Source: Anodontia alba (lineage: Eukaryota; Mollusca; Bivalvia; Lucinida; Lucinidae). From it: a stretch of 64,000 nt of DNA. The notes below the pieces were generated by a model. The model ran no database searches. It saw nothing but the letters and a program-made list of their open reading frames with translations, and had not been told where the DNA came from. The position numbers and the translations under genes are program-made. Location of the stretch: NCBI GenBank assembly GCA_964016985.1, contig OZ024826.1:68726768-68790767 (forward strand), read 5' to 3'. Shown here piece by piece: positions 30,251 through 40,313 of this stretch (position 1 is the stretch's first letter; each line of letters starts with the position of its first letter).

Positions 30251-30781
30251 TGTAATGTAGCTTGTATTTTTAACAATGATCGTATAGTTTTAAGTTAAGT
30301 ACTTCGCTTTTGTGAATAGAAATAAAGTCTGTGAAATTTTCTAAGTTTTGATTTTTCATTTGTAAATGACAAGTTCACTGAATCAATTACTAATTATAAG
30401 TGCAGCAGTCTTCAGGTCCAATTAAACAGTACATAATATACACATGATTCTGATGCAACCACATGTTTTAATAGTCATCAAATACTTTCAATTATAAACA
30501 GTGGTTTTGTATAGAGTCCAACATCAACAGTGGTTTTGAATGAGATCCAATATAAACAATAATGTATATTAGGTGCTTTTAAGTACATCGTTGCATTTTA
30601 TACAATACTAGACTTTAATATTGTAGATGAATAAATCTCATTCAAAATTAAATCTAAAAGGTTTCAAACAAGTTTACGATCTATTAACAATCTTTCAGGC
30701 ATATAGACACTCCTTCCTTTACGACGTATAAACACCGCTTTAGTCATACAAACAACCTGGGTAGATCATACCTACGTTACA
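30251..30781 (-). repeat. 5' LTR of the gypsy element
   Basis: Plus-strand limits are TGTAATGTAGC and CTACGTTACA. It matches 2852-3807 except for a missing ~430-bp middle block and scattered substitutions. In the element's orientation this is the promoter-bearing LTR. Confidence 0.88.
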
Positions 30782-30785
30782 CTTT

Positions 30786-31270
30786 GCATATAGGTAGGAT
30801 CTTAAAATTTTACATGTGGAATCAGGATGGAAAATAAGTACTACCGTAATTTTTGTTCAGTCAGATTTGTAGTTTCAAAATAATGCCCCTCGACAGACAT
30901 AATGGAATCTTGTGAGCAAGATATCTCGAGAAGACTTGCAGCTAGAATCTTGAAACCTGGTATGCTGATTTTGTTGTGTTGCGTTGAGGTTTTATGGCCC
31001 AGTCAACTCAATGGGGTCATGTCGAGCGCGGTCAGTTTACCTAGCTACACGTTTACTGGGCAGGCTTAGTCCTCTAAGCGGTTAACCAGTATTGTGCACA
31101 TTCTTTTGCCAGAAACTGACAACTGCCCTTCTTGAATCAGCGGAAGGGAGAGAATGACTGTAGAAAATATTTCACGATCAATCTCCACGAAAGAATGTTG
31201 CTGACCTCGGCGGTGGTTGAATGGTATGCTGATTGGGGATAATGAGTAGATGACCTGATTAACTTCCAAA
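30786..31270. other. Intronic sequence, nothing recognised
   Basis: Unique-looking AT-rich sequence between the 5' LTR and the next family-A head. A 67-codon minus frame (31066-31269) has no recognisable feature. Confidence 0.5.
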
Positions 31271-31734
31271 ACAAGAGGGCCAAGATGGCCCTGTATTGCT
31301 CACTTGATTACCAGACAAATTTCCAGTCAATTGGCCTTTCGGTTCTAGAGAAGAAGATCAAAATAGGTTTTCAAGATGACGGCCATCTTGGATTTGCAAT
31401 CAAAATGATTTCAGCTATTTTTGATCTACACGTCACCTCGATACTTCCAATGAAGTTTCAAGTCAGCTGGCGTTTCTGTTAAGGAGAATTTCTAAATAGA
31501 TTTTCAAAATGGCTGCTGTGGCCATCAGCTTGGATTTCCAATTGGAATGATTTTAGCTATTGTTGATCTAGAAGTGGCCCCGATACTTCCTATCAAGTTT
31601 CCCGTCAATTGGCCCTTCCATTCAGGAGAAGAAAGTCAAAATAGCTTTTCAAGATGACGACAGGTGGCCATCTTGAATTTCCGATCTGAACAATTTTAGC
31701 TACTTTTGATCTACAAGTCACTCCCATACTTCCA

Positions 31735-31910
31735 GCCTTGCTTGGGTCACATGTGGGAAAGTTCTGCTTACAGATGGTCAGGTGTTTTTTTCACGGGTTC
31801 TCCGGTTTTCGCCCACCTTTGATGAACGATCTGCTTGATATAAGTGAAATATTCTTTAAAGGACCCTAAAACCCCCAAAAAAAAAAAAAACAAAACAAAA
31901 AAAAACAGTA
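31735..31910 (+). repeat. 5'-truncated SINE copy
   Basis: It starts with CTTGCTTGGGTCACATGTGG, contains GTTCTCCGGTTTTCGCCCAC and CTTGATATAAGTGAAATATT, and ends in an A-rich tail. The same body is found downstream of the tRNA-like head in the SINE at 35414-35643, so this copy lacks the head. Confidence 0.8.
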
Positions 31911-32430
31911 CTTTATAAAAACTTTTCCATTTTCCATGCATTTCAATAGCAAAAATGGACAGTTTTACCCCTAAAAAGGTAACAGAAAAGTCCAGGGAGT
32001 GCCACATTTACAAACTGCAACCCTTCCCAGACACCAAGAGGAAGAGGAAACCGACAAATCCAAACAAGCACAAATCGAACAAACGTACGAAAAGCACTAA
32101 GATTAGCTCTCTCTTCCCCCAAGCGAGGTAATCGCAATGCTAAAAGGACTGGAAAACACAAGAACAAAATGACACAAAGTAAGACATAAAACAAATCGCC
32201 TGGTAGAATAAACCACAAAGCAACAAAGAGTAAGACTAACACCGGGACCACAAACACTGTACAAACATGTAGGGTTCAAACATATTTCATTTGAAAAATT
32301 TGTTTTCATAACAGTAATGATGGGCTATTAGAGATCCACTGCAATAAAAATTATGCAATTTACTGCAACTTCATTTTCCATCATTTTGTAGGCAAATTTA
32401 CATTGCTATTGTCAGAGGTCCTTGGCATTT
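31911..32430. other. Sequence without recognised features
   Basis: Contains two hydrophobic minus-strand frames (31943-32257 and 32103-32309) with no identifiable domain. They are Leu/Phe/Val-rich and look like chance frames in a purine-rich stretch. Confidence 0.4.
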
Positions 32431-33066
32431 CAGTTCAGGAGAAGAAGTTCAAAATAGACTTTTAAGACGGTAGCCATGGCGGCAATCTTGGATTTCCAAT
32501 CTGAATGATTTTAGCTTCGAGTCAAGAAGAATTTCAAAATAGATTTTCAAGATGGCAGCCATGGCGTCCATTTTGAATTTTGGAACAATTTTAGCTACTT
32601 GTTAGCTCACCTGAGCCAAAAGCTCAGGATGAGCTATTGTGATCACTTGCCATCTGTCATCTTCCATCCTTCCGTCAATACCTTTCAACAACTTCTCCTC
32701 TAGGCCAATTTTCTTTAAACTTCATGCGGAGTCTTCTGTTAAAGGGGAATTGAAAAGTTGTTCAAAATTAATAGTCATGGTCTGTTAATCAAGATGGCGG
32801 CCATGCCCTTTTATGGTAAAACACTTAACAAGAGTCCACAAGCAAAGCATCATATGCCCATGGCAAGTAATCAGATGTAGCACCTATACTGACATAGAGT
32901 AGGTTGGGTTAGCCCGAAAAGAAAAGTTTATACCAATGGACAGACAGACATAACCCTATCAATATTTGGTGGACTATAACCTCAAAACAAAAAGCACCGC
33001 TTCATATCATGATCTAACTATAAATCACCTTTCAACTTGATGAGATGTAAACTGTAGGAGGAAATA

Positions 33067-33814
33067 TACTCAACAAAATAATTTAAGGGCCACATTGTGC
33101 AAATTTCCATATATACAAACTTTGGCCGGGTGTATGGGCAAAACCACAGAAGATATCAAAATATCGTTGAATGTTTCTTTAAAAGGAAGCCCTAAAGGAG
33201 TGTTTCCAACAAAAAAAAATTGAAATAAAAATTTTCATTTTAAAATTTGCAAAAAACACTACTTTTTACCCAAAAATTAAAAATTTACATTTTTGCGTCA
33301 AAAGTGATGTCTGGGCTCCCAAATGTGAAAAACTCATAGAGAAAGTCTTATTTGTTATCAAGAAACGCACATTTTGCTAGAGGTACCCTCTACAGATTAT
33401 TCGTTGTCTATGGGGAACTTTCGAGGCATTTTTAGCCTCTCAAAAGGTTGGTCTCTTTTTCTGGCCATATCTGTGTGTCTTTTACTCTAATGAAGGTTGA
33501 GTTTGCATGACTTTGTGTGTGACTGAGTATTTTTTTCATTAAACAAAGAATTTTTCCTGTATTGTGAAAAATCTTCATTTTGGGGTAAAAATCGTTTTTT
33601 TGGAAATTCCCATTTTTCTTAGAATCTTTTGGTCTGGCGTTGTTGTTGCCATTGACACTTTTGTAGCTGAACATGTTGCAAACATGTTGAGCTGATTGAA
33701 ATAGGGCTGCTGAGACTTCCAGTTTTGTCCATGAAATAATTGTAAAACTTGAGGGTCACATTTTAGTGATAAGGGGAAATAAACCTGATGGTCCTTAAAT
33801 TATTTTGTGGAGTA
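33067..33814. mobile_element. Non-autonomous DNA transposon (MITE) with ~28-bp inverted ends and TA flanks
   Basis: The left end is TACTCAACAAAATAATTTAA; the right end is the inverse, with one or two mismatches (TTAAATTATTTTGTGGAGTA). TA lies directly outside each end. TA target duplication and end sequence fit a Tc1/mariner-type MITE. The interior (about 750 bp) has no transposase frame. Confidence 0.8.
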
Positions 33815-35413
33815 TATTTAGTGGACTTTAACCTCAAAATGGTAATATTTGATGGACAGTAACCTTGAGACAATATGGGCTGCTCAGCATCATGATCTAA
33901 CTATATATCAAGTTTCAGCTTGATTGGATGTAAACTGTAGGAGGAGTTAGCTCGAAAGCAAATGTTTACAAAAATGTTCAAAGGAGCATAATTCTGTAAA
34001 TATTTGGTGGACTGTAACCTTGAAACAATATGCACTGCTCCACATCATAATCTAACTATAAATCAAGTTTCAGCCTGATTGAATGTAAACTGTAGGAGTT
34101 AGCTGGAAAAGAAATGTTTACAAAAATTTTCAAAGGGGCATAACTCTGGTAATATTGGGTGGACTGTAACCTCAAAACAATATGTGAGGTTCTACATCAT
34201 GATCTAACTATATATCAAGTTTCAGCTTGATCGGACGTAAACTATAAGAGGAGTTATCTGAAAACGAAAAGTTTGCAGACGGAGGGACGGATGTACTTAC
34301 AGGACTGACGTTGTGAGGTTATCCCTTTGATCTTTCTTTGATATTTTTTAACCCCACAACCCACAAAGCAAGTTTTAACCCCATAATGATGGAATAAACC
34401 AGACACCAATACAAACGCTAACCTTGGAATGTACCTGGTGTCTTCCAGGATGGCCAGATGGATGGACAGAAGGATGGACAGATGCCAAGGGGCATAACAT
34501 AATACGTCCCATTTTTCAAACAGGTGTATAAAAATCTTTTTCTTCAGAACCGAGAAAGCTTTGCTGGGGCTGTATCTTGGTATATAGCATCAGGGACCGA
34601 AGGTCTACCAAGTTTGTTCAAATGATGGTCGTAGGTTGACTTTTTACCTTTTTACACCAAGGTCAAACTTGCCACCCCCCCCACCCCCCACATTCAATTG
34701 TATTGGGAAAATATTGAAAAGTCTTTTTTTTCAAAATGTATTTAAGACTAATGGTTGAAATTACAATGTATGATTAAAGTATAAAACTTTTTAGTTACAA
34801 TCAAAATTTTGTCCCCTGGGGGCTACCTGCCCTTGCCTCTGGGCTATACACATATATGAAATTGTGTAATTTTTAAATGTCTTCTTCTCTGAAACCACTT
34901 GAGCAATTTTCACCAATTTTCACATGTGACCTTCTGTCAAAAAGTTATTGACAATTTATTCGAAAGGTTCTGTGCCACTGAACAAAATGGCTGCCATGCC
35001 TTATATGGTAAAAACAGTTAAAAATCTTTGACTCCAGAACCAAGAAGCTTTTAGGCTGAATCTTGGTTTTTAACATAGAGGACTCGAGTTTGTTCAAATG
35101 ATGGTTGTAGGTTGACCATTGACCTTTTTACAGCAAGGTCAGATTTGTGCCCCCATACATTTGTGTGGGGAAAATGTTTAAAAACTCATTTTCTCAAAAT
35201 TTATTCAAGACTAATGGCTGAAACCTCAATGTATGATTAAGTAGTAAAATGTTTTAGTTACAATCAAAATTTTGTCCCTGGGGAGTTATCTGCTCTTGTC
35301 TCTGGGCTATACATGTATAGAATTGAGTAATTTTTAAATTTCTTCTTTGAAACCATTTGAGCAGTTTTCACCAGATTTCACATAGGCCTTCTGTCCAAAG
35401 GGTATTGATAGTT

Positions 35414-35643
35414 GTTTTTTTTATTTGGGTTTTATAGCCCTTTCAAGAATATTTCACTTATATCAAGCTGATTGTTCATCAAAGGTGGGTGAAAACTGGA
35501 GAACCCAGGGAAAAACCACCTGATCATCAGTAAGCAGAACTTGGCTTTCCCTAATGTGACCCAAGCAAGGCTCGAACCACAGCGGTGAGAAACCTAATGG
35601 ATTAAGAGTCAGCTCTCTTATCCACTAGGCTATGGGGGCCCGC
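35414..35643 (-). mobile_element. tRNA-derived SINE with 12-bp target duplication
   Basis: The minus strand begins GGCCCCCATAGCCTAGTGGA (A box TAGCCTAGTGG) and has the B box GGTTCGAGCC. A body follows with GGTTCTCCAGTTTTCACCCA and an A-rich 3' end. GTATTGATAGTT flanks both sides (35402-35413 and 35644-35655). The loop resembles a Lys-type tRNA, CTCTTAA. It is not a functional tRNA gene because of the long body. Confidence 0.88.
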
Positions 35644-35835
35644 GTATTGATAGTTTGTTTGAATGAAGAAGTTGTAAGGCATTTGCAGATGTGCAATAGC
35701 TGTTTTTATCAGGTGAGCAAACCATGGCCCATGGGGCTCTTGTTTATCCAAACAGTCACTCTGATACTTCCTACCAGGTTACAAATCAATTGGCTTTCGG
35801 TTCAGGAGAAAAAGTTTAAAATAGATTTTTTAGGG

Positions 35836-36300
35836 CAGAGTGAACCAATTGTGACAGGACTGCTGATTGGTGCAAAAAAGTGCAGGGAAGCCCAAGGTAG
35901 CTATTTTGTGTAAGGCGACCTGTGATTGGTTGATAATAAAGATGAATTAAAACTAATCATTCTAATTTGAAGAAAAAAAATGTTTGTGTGTTATTTCCTG
36001 ATTGTTGCAAAGAAATAAATGTTTCTGTTTGTGCTTGCTGGAGCCAAAAGAAGAAGTGGTGAAATTGCAAAGTTTCAATTTTTGATATTCAGGGGTTGCT
36101 ACATTCAGCCTCCAAAAAGTCCCAGTAAGTGCTGGTTACAGTGGTATTTTTCCTTATTTATTTTGCTGTGCTAAGTCTGGGCTTTGAATTAAAACAAAAT
36201 TTGGAAGCCCAGCCATACCCTGAAATGAACTCTTAACCACCTAAAAGGGTGGAATTACTATGGAGCTCTATGGGAACAATAATTAGTTCACTGTATCCTA
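35836..36300. other. Non-repeat filler inside family-A element
   Basis: AT-rich segment between array units, with TTAGGGCAGAGTGAACCAAT at its start. No frame or RNA recognised. Confidence 0.4.
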
Positions 36301-37096
36301 AAGCTGTTTTGGATCTACAAGTCACCCCGATACTTCCTATCACGTTTTGACTCAGTTGGCCTTTCCATTCAAGAGAAGAAGCTTAAAATAGATTTTCAAG
36401 ATGGCAACTCGGGCTCATTCTTGGAATTTCTGATCAGAACAGTTTTAGCCATTTTTGAGCTACAAGTCATCCCAATATTTCCTGCTAAAGTTCAAGCCAA
36501 TTGGCATTTTGGTTCATGAGAAGTTCAAAATAGATTTTCAAGATGGCGGCCGTGGCGGTCATCTTGAATTTCCAATAGGGAAGATTTTCGCTAATTTTGA
36601 TCTTAAAGTGATCCCAATACTTCCTAACAAATTTTGAGTCAATTTGCCTTTCTGTTCAAGAGAAGTTCAAAACAGATTTTCAAGATAGCAGCCGTGGGGG
36701 CCATTTTGAATTTACGTTTGGAACGATTAATGCTATTTTTGATCTGATACTTCCTACCACATCATGCGTCAAATGGCCTTTCAGTTTAGGAGAAAAAGTT
36801 CAAAATAAATTTTCAACATGGCCGCTATGGCGTTGATCTTGTATTGCTAATCAGAAATTTTTTTAGCTGTTTTGGATTTACAAGTCGCCCCCGATACTTC
36901 CTATCAAGTTTTGAGTCAATTGGCACATCTCATCTGATCCCTCCAGTGGTTATATGACTACAAATAATCCCAGCCGAACATCAACTTAACCAAGGTAAGT
37001 ATCGTTTAGTTGGGGGATTACCTTTTAACAATAAAAGGTGCTGTAAGAAAAGCTTTATTCAACATATAAAAACAATTTATAGCCTAAATGCTTTAC

Positions 37097-37218
37097 CTTT
37101 AAGACTGCCTTCCTTAAGGCCCAGTATTTAATGGTAATGTCTCCAGCTTCAGTCAAAGGTGAATCATGATCATAGCTAGTTGTGGTGGGCAAGCAGAGCC
37201 CATTCTCGCAGTTAGCAC
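37097..37218 (-). CDS. GLB1-like: Beta-galactosidase (GH35) internal exon
   Basis: 122-bp minus-strand exon with acceptor TTTTTATAG and donor GTAAAG, starting in phase 1 and ending in phase 0. It encodes GANCENGLCLPTTTSYDHDS followed by PLTEAGDITIKYWALRKAV. This is the GH35 signature TSYD.D.PL.EAGD, close to the active-site barrel end in lysosomal beta-galactosidases. The next exon is 35.7 kb downstream, at 1341-1412. Upstream exons should lie at higher coordinates, but I could not find them by eye among the repeats; they may be short or outside the window. Confidence 0.88.
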
Positions 37219-37992
37219 CTATAAAAATATAAATGAAGTTACCCAAGAAAGGCCAGAGTCACAAAGCACAGTCTTCCAAAGGCACTGAAAGAAGAACAGA
37301 TGATGAACAAACAATGACAAGATACAACAGCACAGCTGCTATAACTGACATACAAAGAAGAACTAAAACAGAGAACATGCCTTGGAGTGGGAGTCAGCAG
37401 AAACCACTACTTGGGGAGCTTAAACTAGTTTTACTTGATGTAAGCTTTACCCCCAATTTAAATTCCATTAAAAAATTACAAATATGTGTTCGGTTTGACT
37501 TAGGTCCACTTAGAATATATCATAAGAGATTGATATTTAAATCCAAAAATGGGGTCACTGTATCAGCTGAAGCTCTTTTGGATAAATTGTATCTACCATT
37601 TGGTCAAAATAATCACTATCAATATTAAGTCATCTAAATATTAAGAAGATGAATCCTTCAATTTTATGGGCTTGATTATCATGAGAAAAGAACTACATAA
37701 AGTCTCTTTGATAACAAAACAAACAAATCTGCATCAATAGTTGGGGGGGAGGGGGGGGGGGGCAAGGGTGCAAAACTATACCCACTATTTGTTTGTATAA
37801 TTTAGTATCAAACAGAAGAAAGACATCAAGAGGAAAGGAAAGAGCACTGCAAATTTTCTGACAAGACCATTTTTATGATCTACTGATAAGAAAAAAAGCA
37901 AGTTTCTCATTACAAGCAAGGTAAAGGTTAATATTCAATTAAACCCAGAAGTTTATCTTTTATCAGTTTATGTGGCAATGTAGTATACAGTG
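37219..37992. other. Intron sequence with an unassigned ORF and a G-tract
   Basis: A 131-codon plus frame (37233-37628) starts inside the intron next to the exon. It contains SQQKPLLGELKLVLLDVSF and has no recognised domain. A run of G with one A (about 37743-37762) could form a G-quadruplex. No other gene seen. Confidence 0.4.
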
Positions 37993-39627
37993 TAAAAAGA
38001 GGCCCAGGGCCATGATTTGTTCGCCTGAGTAAAACAGCCATTGCATATCTGCAGATGCCATGCAACATTCTTCCATTACTACCATAGCAACTAGGAAAGA
38101 AATTTCTCAGTGCCATAAGGTCAAAGGTCATCCTAGGAACATTATTTGAACAAACTTGGTAGATCTTGTGCCCCCAGATGCTATATATCAAGATTCAGCC
38201 TCAAAGCTTTCTTGGTTCTGGAAAAGAAGATTTTTAAATGTTTTTACCATATATGTGCATGGCAGCCATCTTGTTCAATAGTGCAAAGCCATTTGAACAA
38301 ATTTAGTACCCCTTCGACAGCAAGGACCCATGTGAAATCTGGTGAAAATTAGCATGTGGTTTCAGAGAAGAAGACATTTAAAGATTTAAAGGATATCATA
38401 CATGTACATAGCCCAGGGGCTATGACTGTATCTAACGGGCAAGGGCATATAGTATAACTCCTAGGGAACAAAATTTTGATTGTAAGTAGTTGTGGTCATG
38501 GTACGCAAGCCATAATCCAAATTCTAAAAGCCACAAATGAATGACGAATCAGAATGTTCAGACCAACAGACACGGACCCCAGAATAAAGGGTGTAATCGG
38601 GCGTCCGCAGATAGTAAGCATTACTTCGTAAGCAAGCTTTGCCCACCATGCCCATAGGCCTGAACGAAGGAAATGTAGGTAGAAGTCAATGTCTGGGATT
38701 TTGGAAGTCTACTTGTAAAAACTTTTACTACTGTAATCATACATTGCAAATTTCAGCCATTACTGTTTGGTGCATTTTCAAAAATTGACTTATCAATATT
38801 GTCCTCATATAAGAGTATGGGGATGCAAATCTGACCTTGCTGTAGAAAGGTCAAAGGATCATCATTTGAAAAACCTGGTAGACCTTGAGTCCCCCATGCT
38901 ATATACCAAGATTCAGCCTTGAGGCTTTCTTGGTTCTGGAGAAGAAGATTTTTAAATGTTTTTATACCATAAGGGTGGCCATCTTGTTCAATGATGCAGA
39001 ACCATCTGAATAAATCAACAATACCCCTTTGACAGAAGGCCTAATGTGAAATCTGTTGAAAACTGGTCAAACTGTTTCAGAGAAGAAGACATTTAAAGAG
39101 TACCAGATTTGATACATATATACAGCCTAGGGGCAAGGGCAGATAATCGAGGGGGACAAAATTTTGATAGCAACGAGAATGGGTTTGCTACTTTGATCAT
39201 GCATTGTAAGTTTCAGCCATTAGTCTTTAATATATTTTGAGAAACTGACTTTTCAATATTTTCCCCATACAAATGCATAGGGACGCAAATTTGATCTTGC
39301 CATAAAAAGGCCAAATGTCAACCAATGGTCATCATTTGAACAAACTTGGTAGACCTCGAATCCCCAATGCTATATATTAAGATTCAGCCTTAAAGCTTTT
39401 TTGGTTCTGTAGAAGAAGATTTTTAAATGGTTTTTACCATATATGGGCATGGCTGCCGTCCTATTCAATGATGCCAAACATTTTAACAAACTGACAATTA
39501 TATCCCTTCGACAGAAGGCCCAATGTGAAATCTGGTGAAAACTGGTCAAGCTGTTTCAGAGAAGAAGAGGTTGAAAGATTACCAGACTTTATAAATGTAT
39601 ATAGCCTAGGGGCAAGGGCAGACTAGA
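37993..39627 (+). repeat. Family-A element with ~410-bp units
   Basis: A head-like start at about 37995 (AAAAGAGGCCCAGGGCC, then TTCGCCTGAG) is followed by about four units of roughly 400 bp. They contain GAAGAAGATTTTTAAATG, GGGCATGGCAGCCATCTTG-like phrases, CCCTTCGACAGAAGGCC and GGGGCAAGGGCAGA. No terminal hairpin; another family-A head begins at 39628. Confidence 0.75.
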
Positions 39628-40313
39628 GGCCCAAGTGGACCAGAATCGCTCACCTGGATTAGGCTGATCATCATATATGATATGATACAATGTGCCATGG
39701 TGGCCATCTTGGATACCAGATCAGATACCCTTTAGCAATTTAGAATCTGATGCTGTTTGAAGAGTTTCAAGATTGCCACCGTGGGTGCAATCTTGGATAC
39801 TGGAACTGTACGATTTAGCAATTTTGAATCTCCATGTCACCCCGATACCTACCTTCAAGTTTCAGCACACTGTATTGGAGGAGATGTGGTTTGAAGAATT
39901 TCAAGATGGCTGCTATCTCGGACATTAGAACAGAATAATTTTAGCAATTTGAATTTCCATAACATCCCAATGCCTCCCATCAAGTTTAAGTTCAATCAGA
40001 CTTACTGTTCTGGAGCAGATGTGATTTGAAGACTTTCAAGATGGCTGCCATGGTGGCCATTTTGGATACCAGAACGGAACCATTTAAGTAATTCTAAATC
40101 TCCATGCTGCCTGGATGCCTTCCACCAAGTTTCCGCTCCATCGGACTTACTGTTTGGGAGCAGATAACAACTGAAAACTTTCAAGATGGCTGCCATGACT
40201 GCTAACGTGGATACAATTCTGATGGAGATGTCTAAAATGCGAAAAGTTACTGACAGACATATGGATGAGGGATGGAGCATGGTCAACAGACCACAGCATA
40301 AGCTCCAGGTGAG
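39628..40313 (+). mobile_element. Family-A element A7, short
   Basis: The head CTAGAGGCCCAAGTGGACC and GCTCACCTGG is followed by four or five units of about 150 bp (TTTCAAGATGGCTGCCAT, TTAGCAATT, CACCCCGATACC). The tail has a GACAGACATATGGATGAGGG microsatellite and only one arm of the hairpin, CCAGGTGAGCTAA, ending at 40313. Confidence 0.75.

Larger units (their letters stand above)
2848..30785 (-). mobile_element. Ty3/gypsy-type LTR retrotransposon, split by three later insertions
   Basis: The LTRs at 2852-3807 and 30251-30781 both begin TGTAA and end GTTACA (plus-strand reading). CTTT directly flanks both outer ends (2848-2851 and 30782-30785), a candidate 4-bp target duplication. On the minus strand the order is 5' LTR, primer-binding-site candidate, gag, protease, reverse transcriptase, RNase H, integrase, a possible env remnant, purine tract and 3' LTR. 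Later insertions are the Polinton-like element in the leader, family B between protease and RT, and family A carrying a DIRS element in the 3' region. The coding frames carry frameshifts, and the RT catalytic motif is altered, so the copy is dead. Confidence 0.88.
32602..35742 (-). mobile_element. Family-A element A4, inverted, nested in another family-A element
   Basis: Read on the minus strand it begins CAAGAGCCCCATGGGCC then GCTCACCTGA (35742 downward). It ends with the hairpin around 32602-32635 (GCTCATCCTGAGC, GCTCAGGTGAGCTAA). Arrays inside include TAACCTTGAAACAATATG-type units (33840-34300) and units with GGGCATGGCAGCC-like phrases (34500-35400). A MITE (33067-33814) and a SINE (35414-35643) inserted later. 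Flanking sequence on both sides belongs to the host family-A array. Confidence 0.75.
31271..36930 (+). mobile_element. Family-A element, split by an inverted family-A element
   Basis: The head at 31271 is ACAAGAGGGCCAAGATGGCC then GCTCACTTG. Units of about 130-150 bp contain TTTTCAAGATGGC, TTTTAGCTATT and GATACTTCC, and lie in 31300-31740, 32430-32600, 35745-35835 and 36300-36930. The gap is filled by a SINE copy, unrelated sequence and element A4 (32602-35742, minus). No terminal hairpin is found at the right end, so the 3' tail is lost. Confidence 0.7.
1413..37096 (-). other. Large GLB1-like intron filled with nested mobile elements
   Basis: The interval runs from the donor of the 37.1-kb exon to the acceptor of the 1.34-kb exon, about 35.7 kb. 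It holds an LTR retrotransposon, a Polinton-like element, a DIRS element, family-A and family-B elements, a TA-flanked MITE and two SINE copies. I saw no other beta-galactosidase exon in it. The inference that it is a single intron rests on the adjacency of the two exon-encoded segments in the protein family and on matching phases. Confidence 0.7.

Noticed and set aside
30251..30340. AATAAA in the right LTR as a polyadenylation site of the retrotransposon
   Set aside because: The retrotransposon is on the minus strand, and this AATAAA is on the plus strand.
35570..35642. tRNA-Lys-like sequence on the minus strand
   Set aside because: It is followed by a SINE body and A-rich tail and flanked by a 12-bp target duplication, so it is a SINE head, not a tRNA gene.
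32602..36930. Classical Helitron assignment for family A
   Set aside because: The 3' CTAA and A/T insertion fit, but the 5' end is CAAG rather than TC and the hairpin reaches the very end. Helentron-like is only a proposal until an autonomous partner is found.
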